Positions 24,138 to 32,542 of a stretch of DNA of 35,588 nt are shown here, in pieces. The stretch's first letter is position 1. Each line of letters opens with the position of its first letter. This DNA comes from an uncultured Rhodospirillales bacterium. Its GTDB lineage: Bacteria > Pseudomonadota > Alphaproteobacteria > Acetobacterales > Acetobacteraceae. The position numbers and the translations under genes were made by a program. The notes beneath the pieces are model-generated. The model was not told the origin of the DNA, did not search any database, and was given only the letters and a program-made list of their open reading frames with translations. Where the stretch lies: assembly GCA_903893975.1 (NCBI GenBank), contig CAITOL010000109.1, positions 1 through 35,588 on the forward strand, given 5' to 3'.

Positions 24138-24689
24138 CTACTGCATCGCCAACCAGCGGCGGTTGGCGTCCTCGAACGCGCGGGCAGATCTTTGCCGGTC
24201 GTAGCTCTGCATCCGCAGGGTTTCGGCCTCCCACTCCTCCCGCTCCACCGTCACCAGATCGCCGCCATAGACATGGATGGCGCCGGTGAGTTTGCCGAGC
24301 GGGTTGATGACGGAATGGATGAGTTCCGGGCCGAGCAATTCGCATTCGCCCGCCCCCAGGCTGCGCGCATTGGCCGCTTGCAAGCCGGGCTCGCCGCCGG
24401 TTTTGCGCCAGTAGATGTTATCCTCCCGCCCGGTATAAAGCCCGATCACCGCCCACATATGGTGGTTATGCGGCGTGGTCATCTGGCCCGGCCCCCAGAC
24501 GATGTTGAAGATCGACAGCTCCGGCGTGCGGTAGAGGATGGTGGTGCCGGCGCCCTTGGGCTCACCCAGGGCTTTCAGGATGCCGTTGGGCGCGGCGATG
24601 GCGCGGCTGACCACGTCGCGCACCGCGGTGCGGCTGGTCTCGGCGCTGGCGGTGCGGCAATCGGCGATGAATTGGTCGAGTTCAAACAT
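24138..24689 (-). CDS. Cysteine dioxygenase-like cupin (DSBH) metalloenzyme
   Basis: This encodes 183 residues, a predicted double-stranded beta-helix metal enzyme of the type annotated as cysteine dioxygenase-like. Candidate iron ligands are His74 and His76 in TPHNHHMW, and His125 in ELIHSV, following the H-x-H ... H pattern of thiol dioxygenases. GLYTGREDNIYWR between them is typical of the group. It may oxidise a thiol to a sulfinate, but related proteins have unknown substrates. The start is at the beginning of MFELDQFI. It is 12 bases from the upstream M28-like gene on the same strand, so the two are probably cotranscribed, and ends 4 bases from the convergent polyprenyl synthetase gene. 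Confidence 0.75.
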   Translation of the reverse strand: MFELDQFIADCRTASAETSRTAVRDVVSRAIAAPNGILKALGEPKGAGTTILYRTPELSIFNIVWGPGQMTTPHNHHMWAVIGLYTGREDNIYWRKTGGEPGLQAANARSLGAGECELLGPELIHSVINPLGKLTGAIHVYGGDLVTVEREEWEAETLRMQSYDRQRSARAFEDANRRWLAMQ

Positions 24690-24701
24690 CTCTGCCCCCC
24701 C

Positions 24702-25868
24702 CTAGGGTCTTGTCAGGTTCAGCACCATCTGCGCTGCCCCGGCCGCGATGCGGGCAATGGCCGGCAGATCCACCGCGTGTAGCAGCCGGTCCTGCGGCAG
24801 GTGGAACAAGGTGTTGCTGCCGACCAGGGTCACATATCGCCCGCCGGCACGATGAATATCACGCGACTCGCCAAACGGCACGCTGGTTGTAGGCGCAACC
24901 TGATCGGCCGGATGCCCGGCCTGGCGCAGCGCCGCCGCCATCGGGGCGGCCATATCGGCATGCCCGGACATGATGGCGAGCTTGCTGTTGGCCGCACCGA
25001 TATTGGCGCCGAAATGCACCCAGCGCGCCTGGGTTTCCCAGCCGGCGCGCGCGGCCATGAAGGCGTCCAGCCCGATATGGCCAAGTTCATGCCCGGAATT
25101 GGCGATCAGGATGGTGTCGCAACCCGGCGGGTTGGCCAGCAAGGCCCGCAGCACCTCCAGCCAGCACACCAGCCCGCCGCCGCGTTCGGCGGTGGATTGA
25201 TACCAGGAACTGCGCGGCGTCATCACCACCACCGGCGGGCGGGTGCGGTCCCGGCCGGGGATCAGCACCACGGTATTGCTGGCCTGCGCTGGCACCCGGG
25301 TGCTGTCCACCACAACATGCAAGCGCGCCTTGCGCTGGGCGGCGGCGAACAGCAGGTCATTCGCCTCGCTCGGCACTTGCAGCACTGGCGGGCCGAACGG
25401 CGCATTGAAATGCTCCGCATTCAGCAACGCCAGGCCGGGCGCGTCGCCCGCGGTTGGCACCACCCAGGCGCCGGCCGTGCTGGCGCGGCGGGCTTGCACA
25501 AAATCGGCCGCATAGACCGCGCGCGGGCCATAGGACAGCACCGCCACGTCGCTCACGCCACCTGGCGGCGTGTTCGGCGCATCAAACAGCGGCACGCCGT
25601 CGATCCGGGTGCCATCGACGGTAACGAAACTCGGGCCGGGGTCGATGCGTTGCAGATCGAACGTTTCGCTCGCGACGCTTGCCCCCATGGCGCGCGCGGT
25701 TTCGGCCAGCCAGTCCGCGCCGCGCTGATCGCCCGGCGTGGCGGTGCGGTGCGTGCCCTGGCTGTCCCAGGCCGCCAGCCATTCGGCGGCGCGCGCTTCA
25801 TCCGGGGTATCGGCGGCCATGGTCATCAGCGCGGCTCCTGCCAGCAATACGCTGCGCCGGGTCAGCAT
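24702..25868 (-). CDS. M28 peptidase-like exported protein with degenerate metal site
   Basis: This encodes 388 residues. The N terminus MLTRRSVLLAGAALM has a twin arginine and hydrophobic core, a probable Tat signal for export. The layout follows M28 aminopeptidases: N-terminal domain, a PA-like insert (residues about 95-205), then the catalytic strand VVVMTPRSSWYQ (213-224), AERGGG (228-232) and NSGHELGHIGL (257-267). In active M28 enzymes these positions hold the metal-binding HxD, the Asp of ADDNGSG, and Glu-Glu. The first two are changed here, so zinc binding is doubtful. It may be a pseudoenzyme or use another mechanism. It overlaps the HNH gene by one base (TGATG) and is followed by the cupin gene. 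Confidence 0.65.
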   Translation of the reverse strand: MLTRRSVLLAGAALMTMAADTPDEARAAEWLAAWDSQGTHRTATPGDQRGADWLAETARAMGASVASETFDLQRIDPGPSFVTVDGTRIDGVPLFDAPNTPPGGVSDVAVLSYGPRAVYAADFVQARRASTAGAWVVPTAGDAPGLALLNAEHFNAPFGPPVLQVPSEANDLLFAAAQRKARLHVVVDSTRVPAQASNTVVLIPGRDRTRPPVVVMTPRSSWYQSTAERGGGLVCWLEVLRALLANPPGCDTILIANSGHELGHIGLDAFMAARAGWETQARWVHFGANIGAANSKLAIMSGHADMAAPMAAALRQAGHPADQVAPTTSVPFGESRDIHRAGGRYVTLVGSNTLFHLPQDRLLHAVDLPAIARIAAGAAQMVLNLTRP

Positions 25869-26458
25869 CAGCTCTCCAGTTCGCTATCCCAATAGAGGTA
25901 ATCACGCCAGCTTTGATGCAGGTAGTTCGGCGGGAAGGCGCGGCCGTTTTCCTGCAATTCCCATGTGGAAGGCTGCCGCGGCGTGCTGCGCGGGAACATC
26001 CGGCATTCGCGCGGCAGGCGGCTGCCTTTCAGCAGGTTGCAGGTGCCGCAGGCGGCGACGACGTTTTCCCACGTGGTGCGCCCGCCCCGGCAACGCGGGA
26101 TCACGTGGTCGAAGGTCAGATCCTGCGCGGAATGGCGTTCGTGGCAATATTGGCAGGCAAAAGCATCGCGCAGGAACACATTGAAGCGGGTGAAGGCCGG
26201 CTTGCGCGCGGTCGGCACATAATCCTTCAGCGCGATCACGCTCGGCAGCCGCATGGTCAGGCTGGGGGAATGCACCTCGTGCTCATACTCGTTCAGCACG
26301 CTCACCCGGTCGAGGCACACCGCCTTGACCGCATCCTGCCAGGACCAGACCGAAAGCGGGAAATAGGACAGCGGACGAAAATCCGCATTCAGCACCAGCG
26401 CCGGGTAATGGCGCCCGGCGGCAATGGGGTTATCAGACAGTCGACTACCATCCGGCAA
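25868..26458 (-). CDS. HNH endonuclease family protein
   Basis: This encodes 196 residues from a TTG with GGGGGA upstream; the homologous part begins at about residue 15. ALVLNADFRPLSYFPLSVWSWQDA is the typical start of this bacterial HNH subfamily. The nuclease domain has a zinc ribbon, Cys102-x2-Cys105 and Cys137-x2-Cys140, around the beta-beta-alpha-metal core with Asp117-His118 (FDHVIPR) and Asn132 (WENVV). The enzyme should nick or cut DNA, but its role in the cell is unclear; it is usually a chromosomal gene and not linked to a restriction system. It is the upstream partner of the overlapping M28-like gene. Confidence 0.9.
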   Translation of the reverse strand: MPDGSRLSDNPIAAGRHYPALVLNADFRPLSYFPLSVWSWQDAVKAVCLDRVSVLNEYEHEVHSPSLTMRLPSVIALKDYVPTARKPAFTRFNVFLRDAFACQYCHERHSAQDLTFDHVIPRCRGGRTTWENVVAACGTCNLLKGSRLPRECRMFPRSTPRQPSTWELQENGRAFPPNYLHQSWRDYLYWDSELES

Positions 26459-26612
26459 TGCACGTCCCCCGCGGCTAGAGCGCTATCCCTGGGGGGCTGT
26501 TAAGACTCGACCCGCCAGATCATGTGCTCGTCGAAGACACGCGAACTATCGCACCGCCCACCCCGTGCCGCAAGCGGCCACAAGCGGGTTTCACGGCGCT
26601 GTCATATCACCG

Positions 26613-27791
26613 TTACTTGCTCAATTCCCGCGTCATCTGTTCAATCCCGCTCAGCGTCATCGGGAACATCCGGTCTTCCACCAACTGGCGCACCAGCCCG
26701 ATCGATGCAGCATGGTCCCAGCTTTTCTGCGGCCGGGGGTTGAGCCAGGCAAAACGGCGGAAATGATGCGTCACCCGATCGACCCAGACCGCGCCAGCTT
26801 CGTCGTTCCAATGCTCCACGCTGCCGCCGGCATGGCTGATTTCATAGGGCGACATCGAGGCATCGCCCACGAACACCACCTTGTAATCCGGGCCAAATTT
26901 GCGCAGCACGTCGAAGGTGGACAGGCTGCTTTCCATCCGGCGCTTATTGGTTTTCCACACCCGTTCGTAAATGCAGTTGTGGAAGTAGAAATACTCCATG
27001 TGTTTGAACTCGGTGCGCGCGGCCGAGAACAGCTCCTCGCAAATGCGCACATGTTCGTCCATCGAGCCGCCGATATCGAAGAACAGCAGCACCTTCACCG
27101 CGTTGTGTCGTTCCGGCACCAGCTTCAGATCCAGGCTGCCGGCGTTCTTGGCGGTGCTGCGGATGGTGTCGGCGATATCCAGTTCGGTCGCCTGGCCCTG
27201 ACGGGCGAATCGGCGCAACTTGCGCAGCGCGAGTTTGATGTTGCGGGTGCCCAACTCGATATTGTCGTCGAGGTCCTTGTATTCCCGCTTGTCCCACACC
27301 TTCACCGCCCGGCGATGGCGGCTTTCGTTCTGGCCGATGCGCACGCCTTCCGGGTTGTAGCCATTGGCCCCGAACGGCGAGGTGCCACCGGTGCCGATCC
27401 ATTTCGAGCCGCCCTGGTGGCGTTCCTTTTGTTCCGCCAGCCGCTGCTTCAGCAACTCCATCAGCTTGTCGAAGCCGCCAGCCGCCTGCACCTGGGCGAG
27501 TTCCTCCGGGGTGAGGAATTTCTCCCCCAGGCTTTTCAGCCATTCTTCCGGCAGGTTTTCCACCGCAATGCCGTCCGGTGGCTCCAACCCCTTGAAGACG
27601 GTGCCGAACACCCGGTCGAACCGGTCCAGAAAGCGTTCGTCCTTCACCAGCGTGGTGCGGGCGAGGTAGTAGAAATCATCGATATTATAATTGGCAACGC
27701 CTGCCTGCATCGCCCCCATCAGGGTCAGATATTCCGTCACCGAGGCCGGCAGGCCGGCGGTGCGCAACGCCAGAATGAAGGGGGCGAACAT
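26613..27791 (-). CDS. VWA domain protein, CoxE-like (MoxR partner)
   Basis: This encodes 392 residues. The N-terminal half contains helical, charged text with DDFYYLARTTLVKDE and a glycine-rich linker; the C-terminal half from about 230 is a von Willebrand factor A domain. The metal-ion-dependent adhesion site reads Asp239-I-G-G-Ser243 (DxGxS), a common variant of DxSxS in CoxE-like proteins, followed by KVVFVGDASMS. It is cytoplasmic, lacking a signal. MoxR ATPases and VWA proteins act together as chaperones that insert metals or activate enzymes. It lies 3 bases from the moxR stop, confirming the pair. No metalloenzyme target gene is adjacent. Confidence 0.88.
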   Translation of the reverse strand: MFAPFILALRTAGLPASVTEYLTLMGAMQAGVANYNIDDFYYLARTTLVKDERFLDRFDRVFGTVFKGLEPPDGIAVENLPEEWLKSLGEKFLTPEELAQVQAAGGFDKLMELLKQRLAEQKERHQGGSKWIGTGGTSPFGANGYNPEGVRIGQNESRHRRAVKVWDKREYKDLDDNIELGTRNIKLALRKLRRFARQGQATELDIADTIRSTAKNAGSLDLKLVPERHNAVKVLLFFDIGGSMDEHVRICEELFSAARTEFKHMEYFYFHNCIYERVWKTNKRRMESSLSTFDVLRKFGPDYKVVFVGDASMSPYEISHAGGSVEHWNDEAGAVWVDRVTHHFRRFAWLNPRPQKSWDHAASIGLVRQLVEDRMFPMTLSGIEQMTRELSK

Positions 27792-27794
27792 GGC

Positions 27795-28640
27795 CTAGCC
27801 CCCGCGACGCGACAGGAAGGCCAGCCGCTCGAACAGATGCACGTCCTGCTCGTTCTTCAGCAGCGCGCCATGCAGCGGCGGGATCACGGCCGCACCGTCT
27901 TTGGACCGCAGCACTTCCGGATCGAGATCGTCGATCATCAGCAGCTTCAGCCAGTCCAGCAATTCCGACGTCGCCGGCTTTTTCTTCAGGCCCGGCACAT
28001 CGCGCAGTTTGAAGAACACGTTCAGCGCCTCGCGCGCCAGTTCCTGCTTCACGTCGGGGAAATGCGCCTGCAGGATCAGTTCCATCGTCTCCCGGTCCGG
28101 GAAGCGGATGTAGTGGAAGAAGCAGCGGCGCAGGAACGCGTCCGGCAGTTCTTTTTCGTTGTTGGAGGTGATGATCACCACCGGGCGATGCTTGGCCCGC
28201 ACGGTCTTGCGGGTTTCGTAGACGAAGAACTCCATTTTATCGAGTTCAAGCAGCAGATCGTTGGGGAATTCGATATCGGCTTTGTCGATTTCGTCGATCA
28301 GCACCACCACGGGGGTGTCGCTCTCGAACGCTTCCCACAATTTGCCGCGCACGATGTAGTTGGAAATATCCTTCACCCGCTCGTCGCCCAACTGCCCATC
28401 GCGCAGGCGGGACACGGCGTCGTATTCGTACAGGCCCTGCTGGGCCTTGGTGGTGGATTTCACGTGCCATTCGATCAGCGGCATGCCGAGGGCGGCGGCG
28501 ACTTCATGCGCCAGCACGGTCTTGCCGGTGCCAGGCTCCCCCTTCACCAGCAGCGGGCGTTGCAGGCTGACGGCGGCGTTGACCGCAACTTCCAGATCCC
28601 GCGACGCAATGTATTTGTCGGTACTCTTAAATCCGCTCAC
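27795..28640 (-). CDS. MoxR family AAA+ ATPase
   Basis: This encodes 281 residues from GTG 28640 with AAGGGG upstream. The open frame continues further upstream over the tRNA region, which argues for the shorter start. Walker A is GEPGTGKT (34-41), Walker B VVLIDEIDK (Asp116-Glu117), then VVIITSNNEKELPDAFLRRC with sensor and arginine residues. It is a MoxR-type AAA+ that forms hexamers and works with a VWA partner to mature enzymes. The VWA gene follows directly. The tRNA-Val gene ends 76 bases upstream. Confidence 0.92.
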   Translation of the reverse strand: MSGFKSTDKYIASRDLEVAVNAAVSLQRPLLVKGEPGTGKTVLAHEVAAALGMPLIEWHVKSTTKAQQGLYEYDAVSRLRDGQLGDERVKDISNYIVRGKLWEAFESDTPVVVLIDEIDKADIEFPNDLLLELDKMEFFVYETRKTVRAKHRPVVIITSNNEKELPDAFLRRCFFHYIRFPDRETMELILQAHFPDVKQELAREALNVFFKLRDVPGLKKKPATSELLDWLKLLMIDDLDPEVLRSKDGAAVIPPLHGALLKNEQDVHLFERLAFLSRRGG

Positions 28641-28715
28641 CGTTGGGTCCCCTTGCACGTTCCTTGCGCGGGATTGTCGGGGGTCGCGGCCATTTCGGCA
28701 AGAGGGGGAAGTGGA

Positions 28716-28790
28716 TGGTGGGCGCGACAGGGATTGAACCTGTGACCTTCCCCGTGTCAGGGGGACGCTCTCCCGCTGAGCTACGCGCCC
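28716..28790 (-). tRNA. tRNA-Val(GAC)
   Basis: The minus strand reads GGGCGCG at the 5' end, TAGCTCAGCGGGAGAGC in the D-arm, an anticodon arm CCCC-CTGACAC-GGGG with anticodon GAC (valine), and a T-arm with GGTTCAATCC. The acceptor stem GGGCGCG/CGCGCCC is perfect, the discriminator base is A, and CCA is encoded. It decodes GUC and GUU codons. Confidence 0.95.
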
Positions 28791-28875
28791 ATCCGGCACC
28801 CCAATCCGGGGGTGAGCGGGCTGATTAGGCGCCAGCGCCGGCCCCGTCAAGTCGGGACCGGCGCGAGGCGGGGTT

Positions 28876-30003
28876 TCAGGAGCCGAAAATTTCGGCGTTG
28901 TGTTCGCCGAGCTTGGGCGAATCCCGCGTCGGGTGTGGGCGTTGGCGGTCGAAGGTCAGTGGCAGGCCAACCACCTCCAACCCGCTGCCAGGCAGCACCC
29001 GCAACAGATCCATCGCCGCCATCTGCTCGGTGGCGACCAGCTCGCCAATGTCGTTCACCGGCGCGCAGGGCACGCCGACTTTGGTGAGGGCTGCCATCCA
29101 CGCATCGCGGCTCTGCGTGCGCAACACCGGCGCCATCAGGTCGATCAACGCGTCCTTGTTCACCGCCCGCTTACGGCCGTCGGAGAATCGGCCGTCGGCC
29201 GACCATTCCGGATGGCCGAGTGCGGCGGCGCATTTCACGAACAGCCGGTCATTGCCGGCCGCGATGCAGATCGGCCGATCCGAGGTTTCAAACGTTTGGT
29301 ACGGCACCAGCAAGGCGCTGCCGGTGCCGTGGCGTTCCGGCAACTTGCCGGTGTGTTTGTAGCCGTTGACCGCGCCTTCCACCCAGGCGACCGAGGCCTC
29401 GAACAGCGAGGTGTCGATCACGCAGCCTTGCCCGGTGCGCTGGCGCTGCTGCAAGGCGGCAAGCGCGCCGATGACGCACCACATGCCGGTAGCCTTGTCG
29501 TTGATCGCCGGCGCGCAGAAGGTCGGCGGGTCTTCCGGCCGGCCGGTCATGGTCATCACCGCGCCATAGGCTTGCAGCAGCGGGTCGAACCCCGGCGCCA
29601 GCCGCAGCGGGCCGGTATAGCCGAAGGCCCAGATGGAGCAGTAGATCAGCCGCGGATTGATCGCCAGCAGCGCCTCCGGCCCGATGCCGACATCGTCGAC
29701 AATGCCGGGACGCAGGTTCTGGATCAGGATATCCGCGGTTTTCACCAGCTCTTTCAACCTGGCGATGTCGTCGGCGGATTTGATATCCACCGTAACCGAC
29801 CGCTTGTTGCGGTTCTGCGCATGGAAGAACAGCGAATCCCCCTCCACGAACGGAGGGCCCCAGAGCCGGGCGTCGTCGCCGCCATCCGGCTTTTCCACCT
29901 TGATCACATCAGCGCCCATATCGGCCAGGATGGCACCGGCCAGCGGGCCGGCCAGCGCCTGGCCGATTTCGACCACGCGGATTCCGTCGAGAGGTCCGGC
30001 CAT
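28876..30003 (-). CDS. CaiB/BaiF (type III) CoA-transferase
   Basis: This encodes 375 residues starting MAGPLDGIRVVEIGQALAGP, the diagnostic N terminus of the family III CoA-transferases. ADMGADVIKVEKPDGGDD and NRNKRSVTVDIK follow, and the catalytic aspartate is Asp140 in GFDPLLQAYG, which carries the aspartyl-CoA intermediate. The C-terminal VPCAPVNDIGEL is also typical. These enzymes move CoA between carboxylic acids, as with formyl-CoA:oxalate, carnitine, or fumarate-linked systems. As the last gene of the IclR-linked operon it probably activates the product acid of the preceding oxidations. The donor is unknown. The gene is 4 bases from the upstream SDR. Confidence 0.9.
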   Translation of the reverse strand: MAGPLDGIRVVEIGQALAGPLAGAILADMGADVIKVEKPDGGDDARLWGPPFVEGDSLFFHAQNRNKRSVTVDIKSADDIARLKELVKTADILIQNLRPGIVDDVGIGPEALLAINPRLIYCSIWAFGYTGPLRLAPGFDPLLQAYGAVMTMTGRPEDPPTFCAPAINDKATGMWCVIGALAALQQRQRTGQGCVIDTSLFEASVAWVEGAVNGYKHTGKLPERHGTGSALLVPYQTFETSDRPICIAAGNDRLFVKCAAALGHPEWSADGRFSDGRKRAVNKDALIDLMAPVLRTQSRDAWMAALTKVGVPCAPVNDIGELVATEQMAAMDLLRVLPGSGLEVVGLPLTFDRQRPHPTRDSPKLGEHNAEIFGS

Positions 30004-30007
30004 CGCC

Positions 30008-30802
30008 CTATGCCCGCCGGACGGAGCCGGCGGTCATGCCGCCGTCGATGATCAACTCGGTGCCGGTGATGTAGCGCGAGGCATCGGACGCCAGAAACAG
30101 CACGCCATTGGCGATTTCCACCGGTTCGGCCGGCTTGCCGACCGGGACGGCGAGGCCGAGTTGCTGCGGGTCCATCGGGGCGTTCAGGCCGCCGCCCGCC
30201 GGCGTGGTCACCTTTTGCCAGATATCGGTGACGATAATGCCGGGATGCACCGAGTTGACACGGATATTATCGCCCGCACCGGCGCATTCCATGGCCATGG
30301 ATTTGGCGAGCAGCCGCACCGCGCCCTTGGACGCCGAGTAACCGGCCAACATCGCCGAGCCACGCAGACCGGCGACCGAGGACATCATGATCAACGAACC
30401 GCCACCGGCTTTGCGCATCGCCGGGATGCAGTATTTCGCCGTCAGGAACACGCCGTCGATGTTGACCGCGTTCTGGCGGCGGAAATCGGCCAGGGACATG
30501 CTGAGCGCCGGCCCGAAAACGGCGATGCCGGCATTGGCAACGGCGATGTCGAGCTTGCCGAATTTGGCGACAACGGCCTCCACCACGCCCGGCCAAGCGG
30601 CATCATCGGTGACATCCTGATGCAGGTAGATCGCCCGGCCGCCCGCCGCGTTAATGGCGGCAACGGTGGCCTCTCCCGCCGCATCATTCAGATCGCTGAT
30701 CGCCACCGCCGCGCCCTCGGCGGCTAGGGCCTTGGCGCAGGCCGCGCCGATGCCGGCGGCACCGCCGGTGATGAAGGCGACTTTGCCGGATACTTGACCC
30801 AT
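30008..30802 (-). CDS. SDR family oxidoreductase (catabolic operon, 2nd)
   Basis: This encodes 264 residues from ATG 30802 with GGAGGG eight bases upstream; the longer frame to 30919 is not homologous. The SDR motifs are TGGAAGIG (12-19), NAG (90-92), Ser141/142, and Tyr155-x3-Lys159 in YSASK. The residue ISDLND after strand 2 contains Asp37, which suggests NAD+ preference and a dehydrogenase direction. It is a classical enzyme for oxidising a secondary alcohol. It is separated by 91 bases from the preceding SDR and 4 bases from the CoA-transferase. Confidence 0.9.
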   Translation of the reverse strand: MGQVSGKVAFITGGAAGIGAACAKALAAEGAAVAISDLNDAAGEATVAAINAAGGRAIYLHQDVTDDAAWPGVVEAVVAKFGKLDIAVANAGIAVFGPALSMSLADFRRQNAVNIDGVFLTAKYCIPAMRKAGGGSLIMMSSVAGLRGSAMLAGYSASKGAVRLLAKSMAMECAGAGDNIRVNSVHPGIIVTDIWQKVTTPAGGGLNAPMDPQQLGLAVPVGKPAEPVEIANGVLFLASDASRYITGTELIIDGGMTAGSVRRA

Positions 30803-30893
30803 GGGATGTTCCCTCCGCGAGATATTGTTGAGGGTATGATTGACGATCTGCGGGGCGGTGGCTAGCCCCGCCGGATCGCGCCGGGCACGCCGG

Positions 30894-31664
30894 TCAATAC
30901 CCCCAGGACACACCCCCATCCACCGTCACCGCCGTGCCCACCACGTAATCCCCGGCGCGGCTGGCCAGGTACACTGCGGCCCCGGCAATGTCGCGGGGGC
31001 GCCCCACCCGCCCGGCGGGCACATGGGCGTTAAAGACGTCCGGCGTATCGCGGGCGATGCGGTTCATGTCAGTCGGGAACGGGCCGGGCGCGATGGCGGA
31101 CACCACAATGTGGTCGGCGATCAGATGCATGGCCATTTTCTTGGCCAGATGCAGCACGCCGGCCTTGCTGGCGTGATAGGAGAAATTGTCGATCCGGTTG
31201 ACGAAGAACCCGTCCACCGAGGCGATCACCACCACCTTGGACGGGCGGTCGGCGGTGGCATTCACCTTCAAGGCGCTGTGCAGTGCCTGGGTCAGGAAAA
31301 ACGGCGTTTTCAGGTTAAGGTCCATGACCTTGTCCCAGCCATGTTCCGGGTAGTCCTTGAACGGCGCCGCCCAGGCCGCGCCGGCGTTGTGCACCAGAAT
31401 ATCCAGATGCGTCTCATGCGTCAGGTAGGCAGCGGCGATGCGGCGCGACCCGGCCGCGCCGGACACATCGCCGGACAGCGCGATGCACGGGCCAAAGGCG
31501 GATAACTCCGCCGCCGCGGCTGCCGTCGCCTCCGCCTTGCGGCCGGTGATGTAGACCTTGGCACCTTGTTCGAGAAACCCTTGCGCGATCATCCGGCCGA
31601 TGCCGCGCGACCCGCCGGTGACCAGCGCGGTTCGCCCGGCGAGCGAAAACAGATCCTGCATCAT
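30894..31664 (-). CDS. SDR family oxidoreductase (catabolic operon, 1st)
   Basis: This encodes 256 residues from ATG 31664 (a second ATG at 31661 is in frame); GGAAAG lies about 10 bases upstream. It starts MMQDLFSLAGRTALVTGGSRGIG; the cofactor loop is TGGSRGIG (16-23). The catalytic residues are Ser149 and Tyr163-x3-Lys167 in YHASK. ITGRKAEA after strand 2 with an arginine favours NADP(H). It resembles gluconate 5-dehydrogenase/FabG-like SDRs. It is only distantly similar to the next SDR, so not a tandem duplicate. It is 22 bases from the upstream dioxygenase gene. Confidence 0.9.
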   Translation of the reverse strand: MMQDLFSLAGRTALVTGGSRGIGRMIAQGFLEQGAKVYITGRKAEATAAAAAELSAFGPCIALSGDVSGAAGSRRIAAAYLTHETHLDILVHNAGAAWAAPFKDYPEHGWDKVMDLNLKTPFFLTQALHSALKVNATADRPSKVVVIASVDGFFVNRIDNFSYHASKAGVLHLAKKMAMHLIADHIVVSAIAPGPFPTDMNRIARDTPDVFNAHVPAGRVGRPRDIAGAAVYLASRAGDYVVGTAVTVDGGVSWGY

Positions 31665-31686
31665 GTGTCTGTGTCTTTCCGAGGTT

Positions 31687-32523
31687 TCAAGCGCGATAGA
31701 ACGGGGCGTCACCGGCGACCGTCACCCGCAGGCCATGGCGGCGATGCGGATGGTAATCGAAGATCGCCCGATGCTGGGCACACCGATTATCCCAGAACGC
31801 CACCGAGTTGGCCCGCCAGTTGAACCGGCACATGAATTCCGGTGTTTCGATGTGGCGATACAGCATCTCCAGCATCGCGTCGCTTTCGTGGCGCTTCAAC
31901 TGGCGGATATAGGTGGTGAAGCCGCGATTGACGAACAGCGCCTTGCGCCCGGTGACCGGATGGGTCCGCACAATCGGATGTTCGGCGCGCGGCAGGGTCA
32001 TGTTGGCGCGGTCGGTTGCTTTCAGCCGGTAGCCATGCGCCTTGGCGCTGTCGTGAAAGGCGGTCATTTCTTCCAGATCGCGCTGCAACATCGGCGACAG
32101 TTTTTCAAACGCAACGTACATATTGGCAAACATCGTGTCACCGCCACCATTCGGCGGCACGATGTCGAGATGCAGGATCGAGCCCATCGGCGGCTCCGGG
32201 TCAGACGTCACATCGGAATGCCATTCTTCCCCCGCAACGTGGCGGGATTTTTCGTCGGCATTGATCACCAGAATTTCCGGATGATCGGCGAGTTCCTGCG
32301 GCGCGTTCGGGTGGATATGCAGCGCGCCAAAGCGGCGGCCGAAAGCCTTATGTTGCTCAATCGTCATGGTCTGATCGCGGAAGAAGACCACCAGATTTTC
32401 CATCAGCGCGTCGTGCACCTCCTGGAATTGCCGCTCATCGAGGGCGCGCGACAGGTCGACGCCGGAGATTTCCGCGCCGATCACCGGATTGATCTTGCGG
32501 ACCTGAATGGTTTGATACGCCAT
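31687..32523 (-). CDS. TauD/TfdA family 2-oxoglutarate dioxygenase A
   Basis: This encodes 278 residues from ATG 32523 with AAGGGG upstream. The jelly-roll Fe(II)/2-oxoglutarate enzyme has His102-x-Asp104 (WHSDVT), the distal His251 (AQHRAI), and arginines 262 and 266, which match E. coli TauD His99, Asp101, His255, Arg266 and Arg270 in spacing (H to R +11 and +15). VNRGFTTYI and MFANMYVAFEKLSP are family marks. It couples oxidative decarboxylation of 2-oxoglutarate to hydroxylation that may cleave a C-S, C-N or C-O bond (taurine, 2,4-D and alkyl sulfate enzymes are known members). The substrate is unknown. It follows the MDR gene by 19 bases. Confidence 0.92.
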   Translation of the reverse strand: MAYQTIQVRKINPVIGAEISGVDLSRALDERQFQEVHDALMENLVVFFRDQTMTIEQHKAFGRRFGALHIHPNAPQELADHPEILVINADEKSRHVAGEEWHSDVTSDPEPPMGSILHLDIVPPNGGGDTMFANMYVAFEKLSPMLQRDLEEMTAFHDSAKAHGYRLKATDRANMTLPRAEHPIVRTHPVTGRKALFVNRGFTTYIRQLKRHESDAMLEMLYRHIETPEFMCRFNWRANSVAFWDNRCAQHRAIFDYHPHRRHGLRVTVAGDAPFYRA

Positions 32524-32542
32524 GGTGTTTCCCCTTTTTTGC

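Noticed and set aside
25868-26458. HNH nuclease as part of a defence system
   Set aside because: Its neighbours (M28-like, cupin, VWA, MoxR) do not form a known defence set, and this HNH subfamily is a common chromosomal gene.
26424-28745. A 773-codon open frame on the plus strand across the VWA and moxR genes
   Set aside because: It is antisense to two clearly homologous genes with Walker and MIDAS motifs, and its composition (rich in His, Gln, Arg) is that of a GC-rich shadow frame.
28716-28790. tRNA-Val as an integration site for an island
   Set aside because: No integrase gene and no visible direct repeat of the tRNA 3' end in the window, and flanking genes look like ordinary chromosomal genes.
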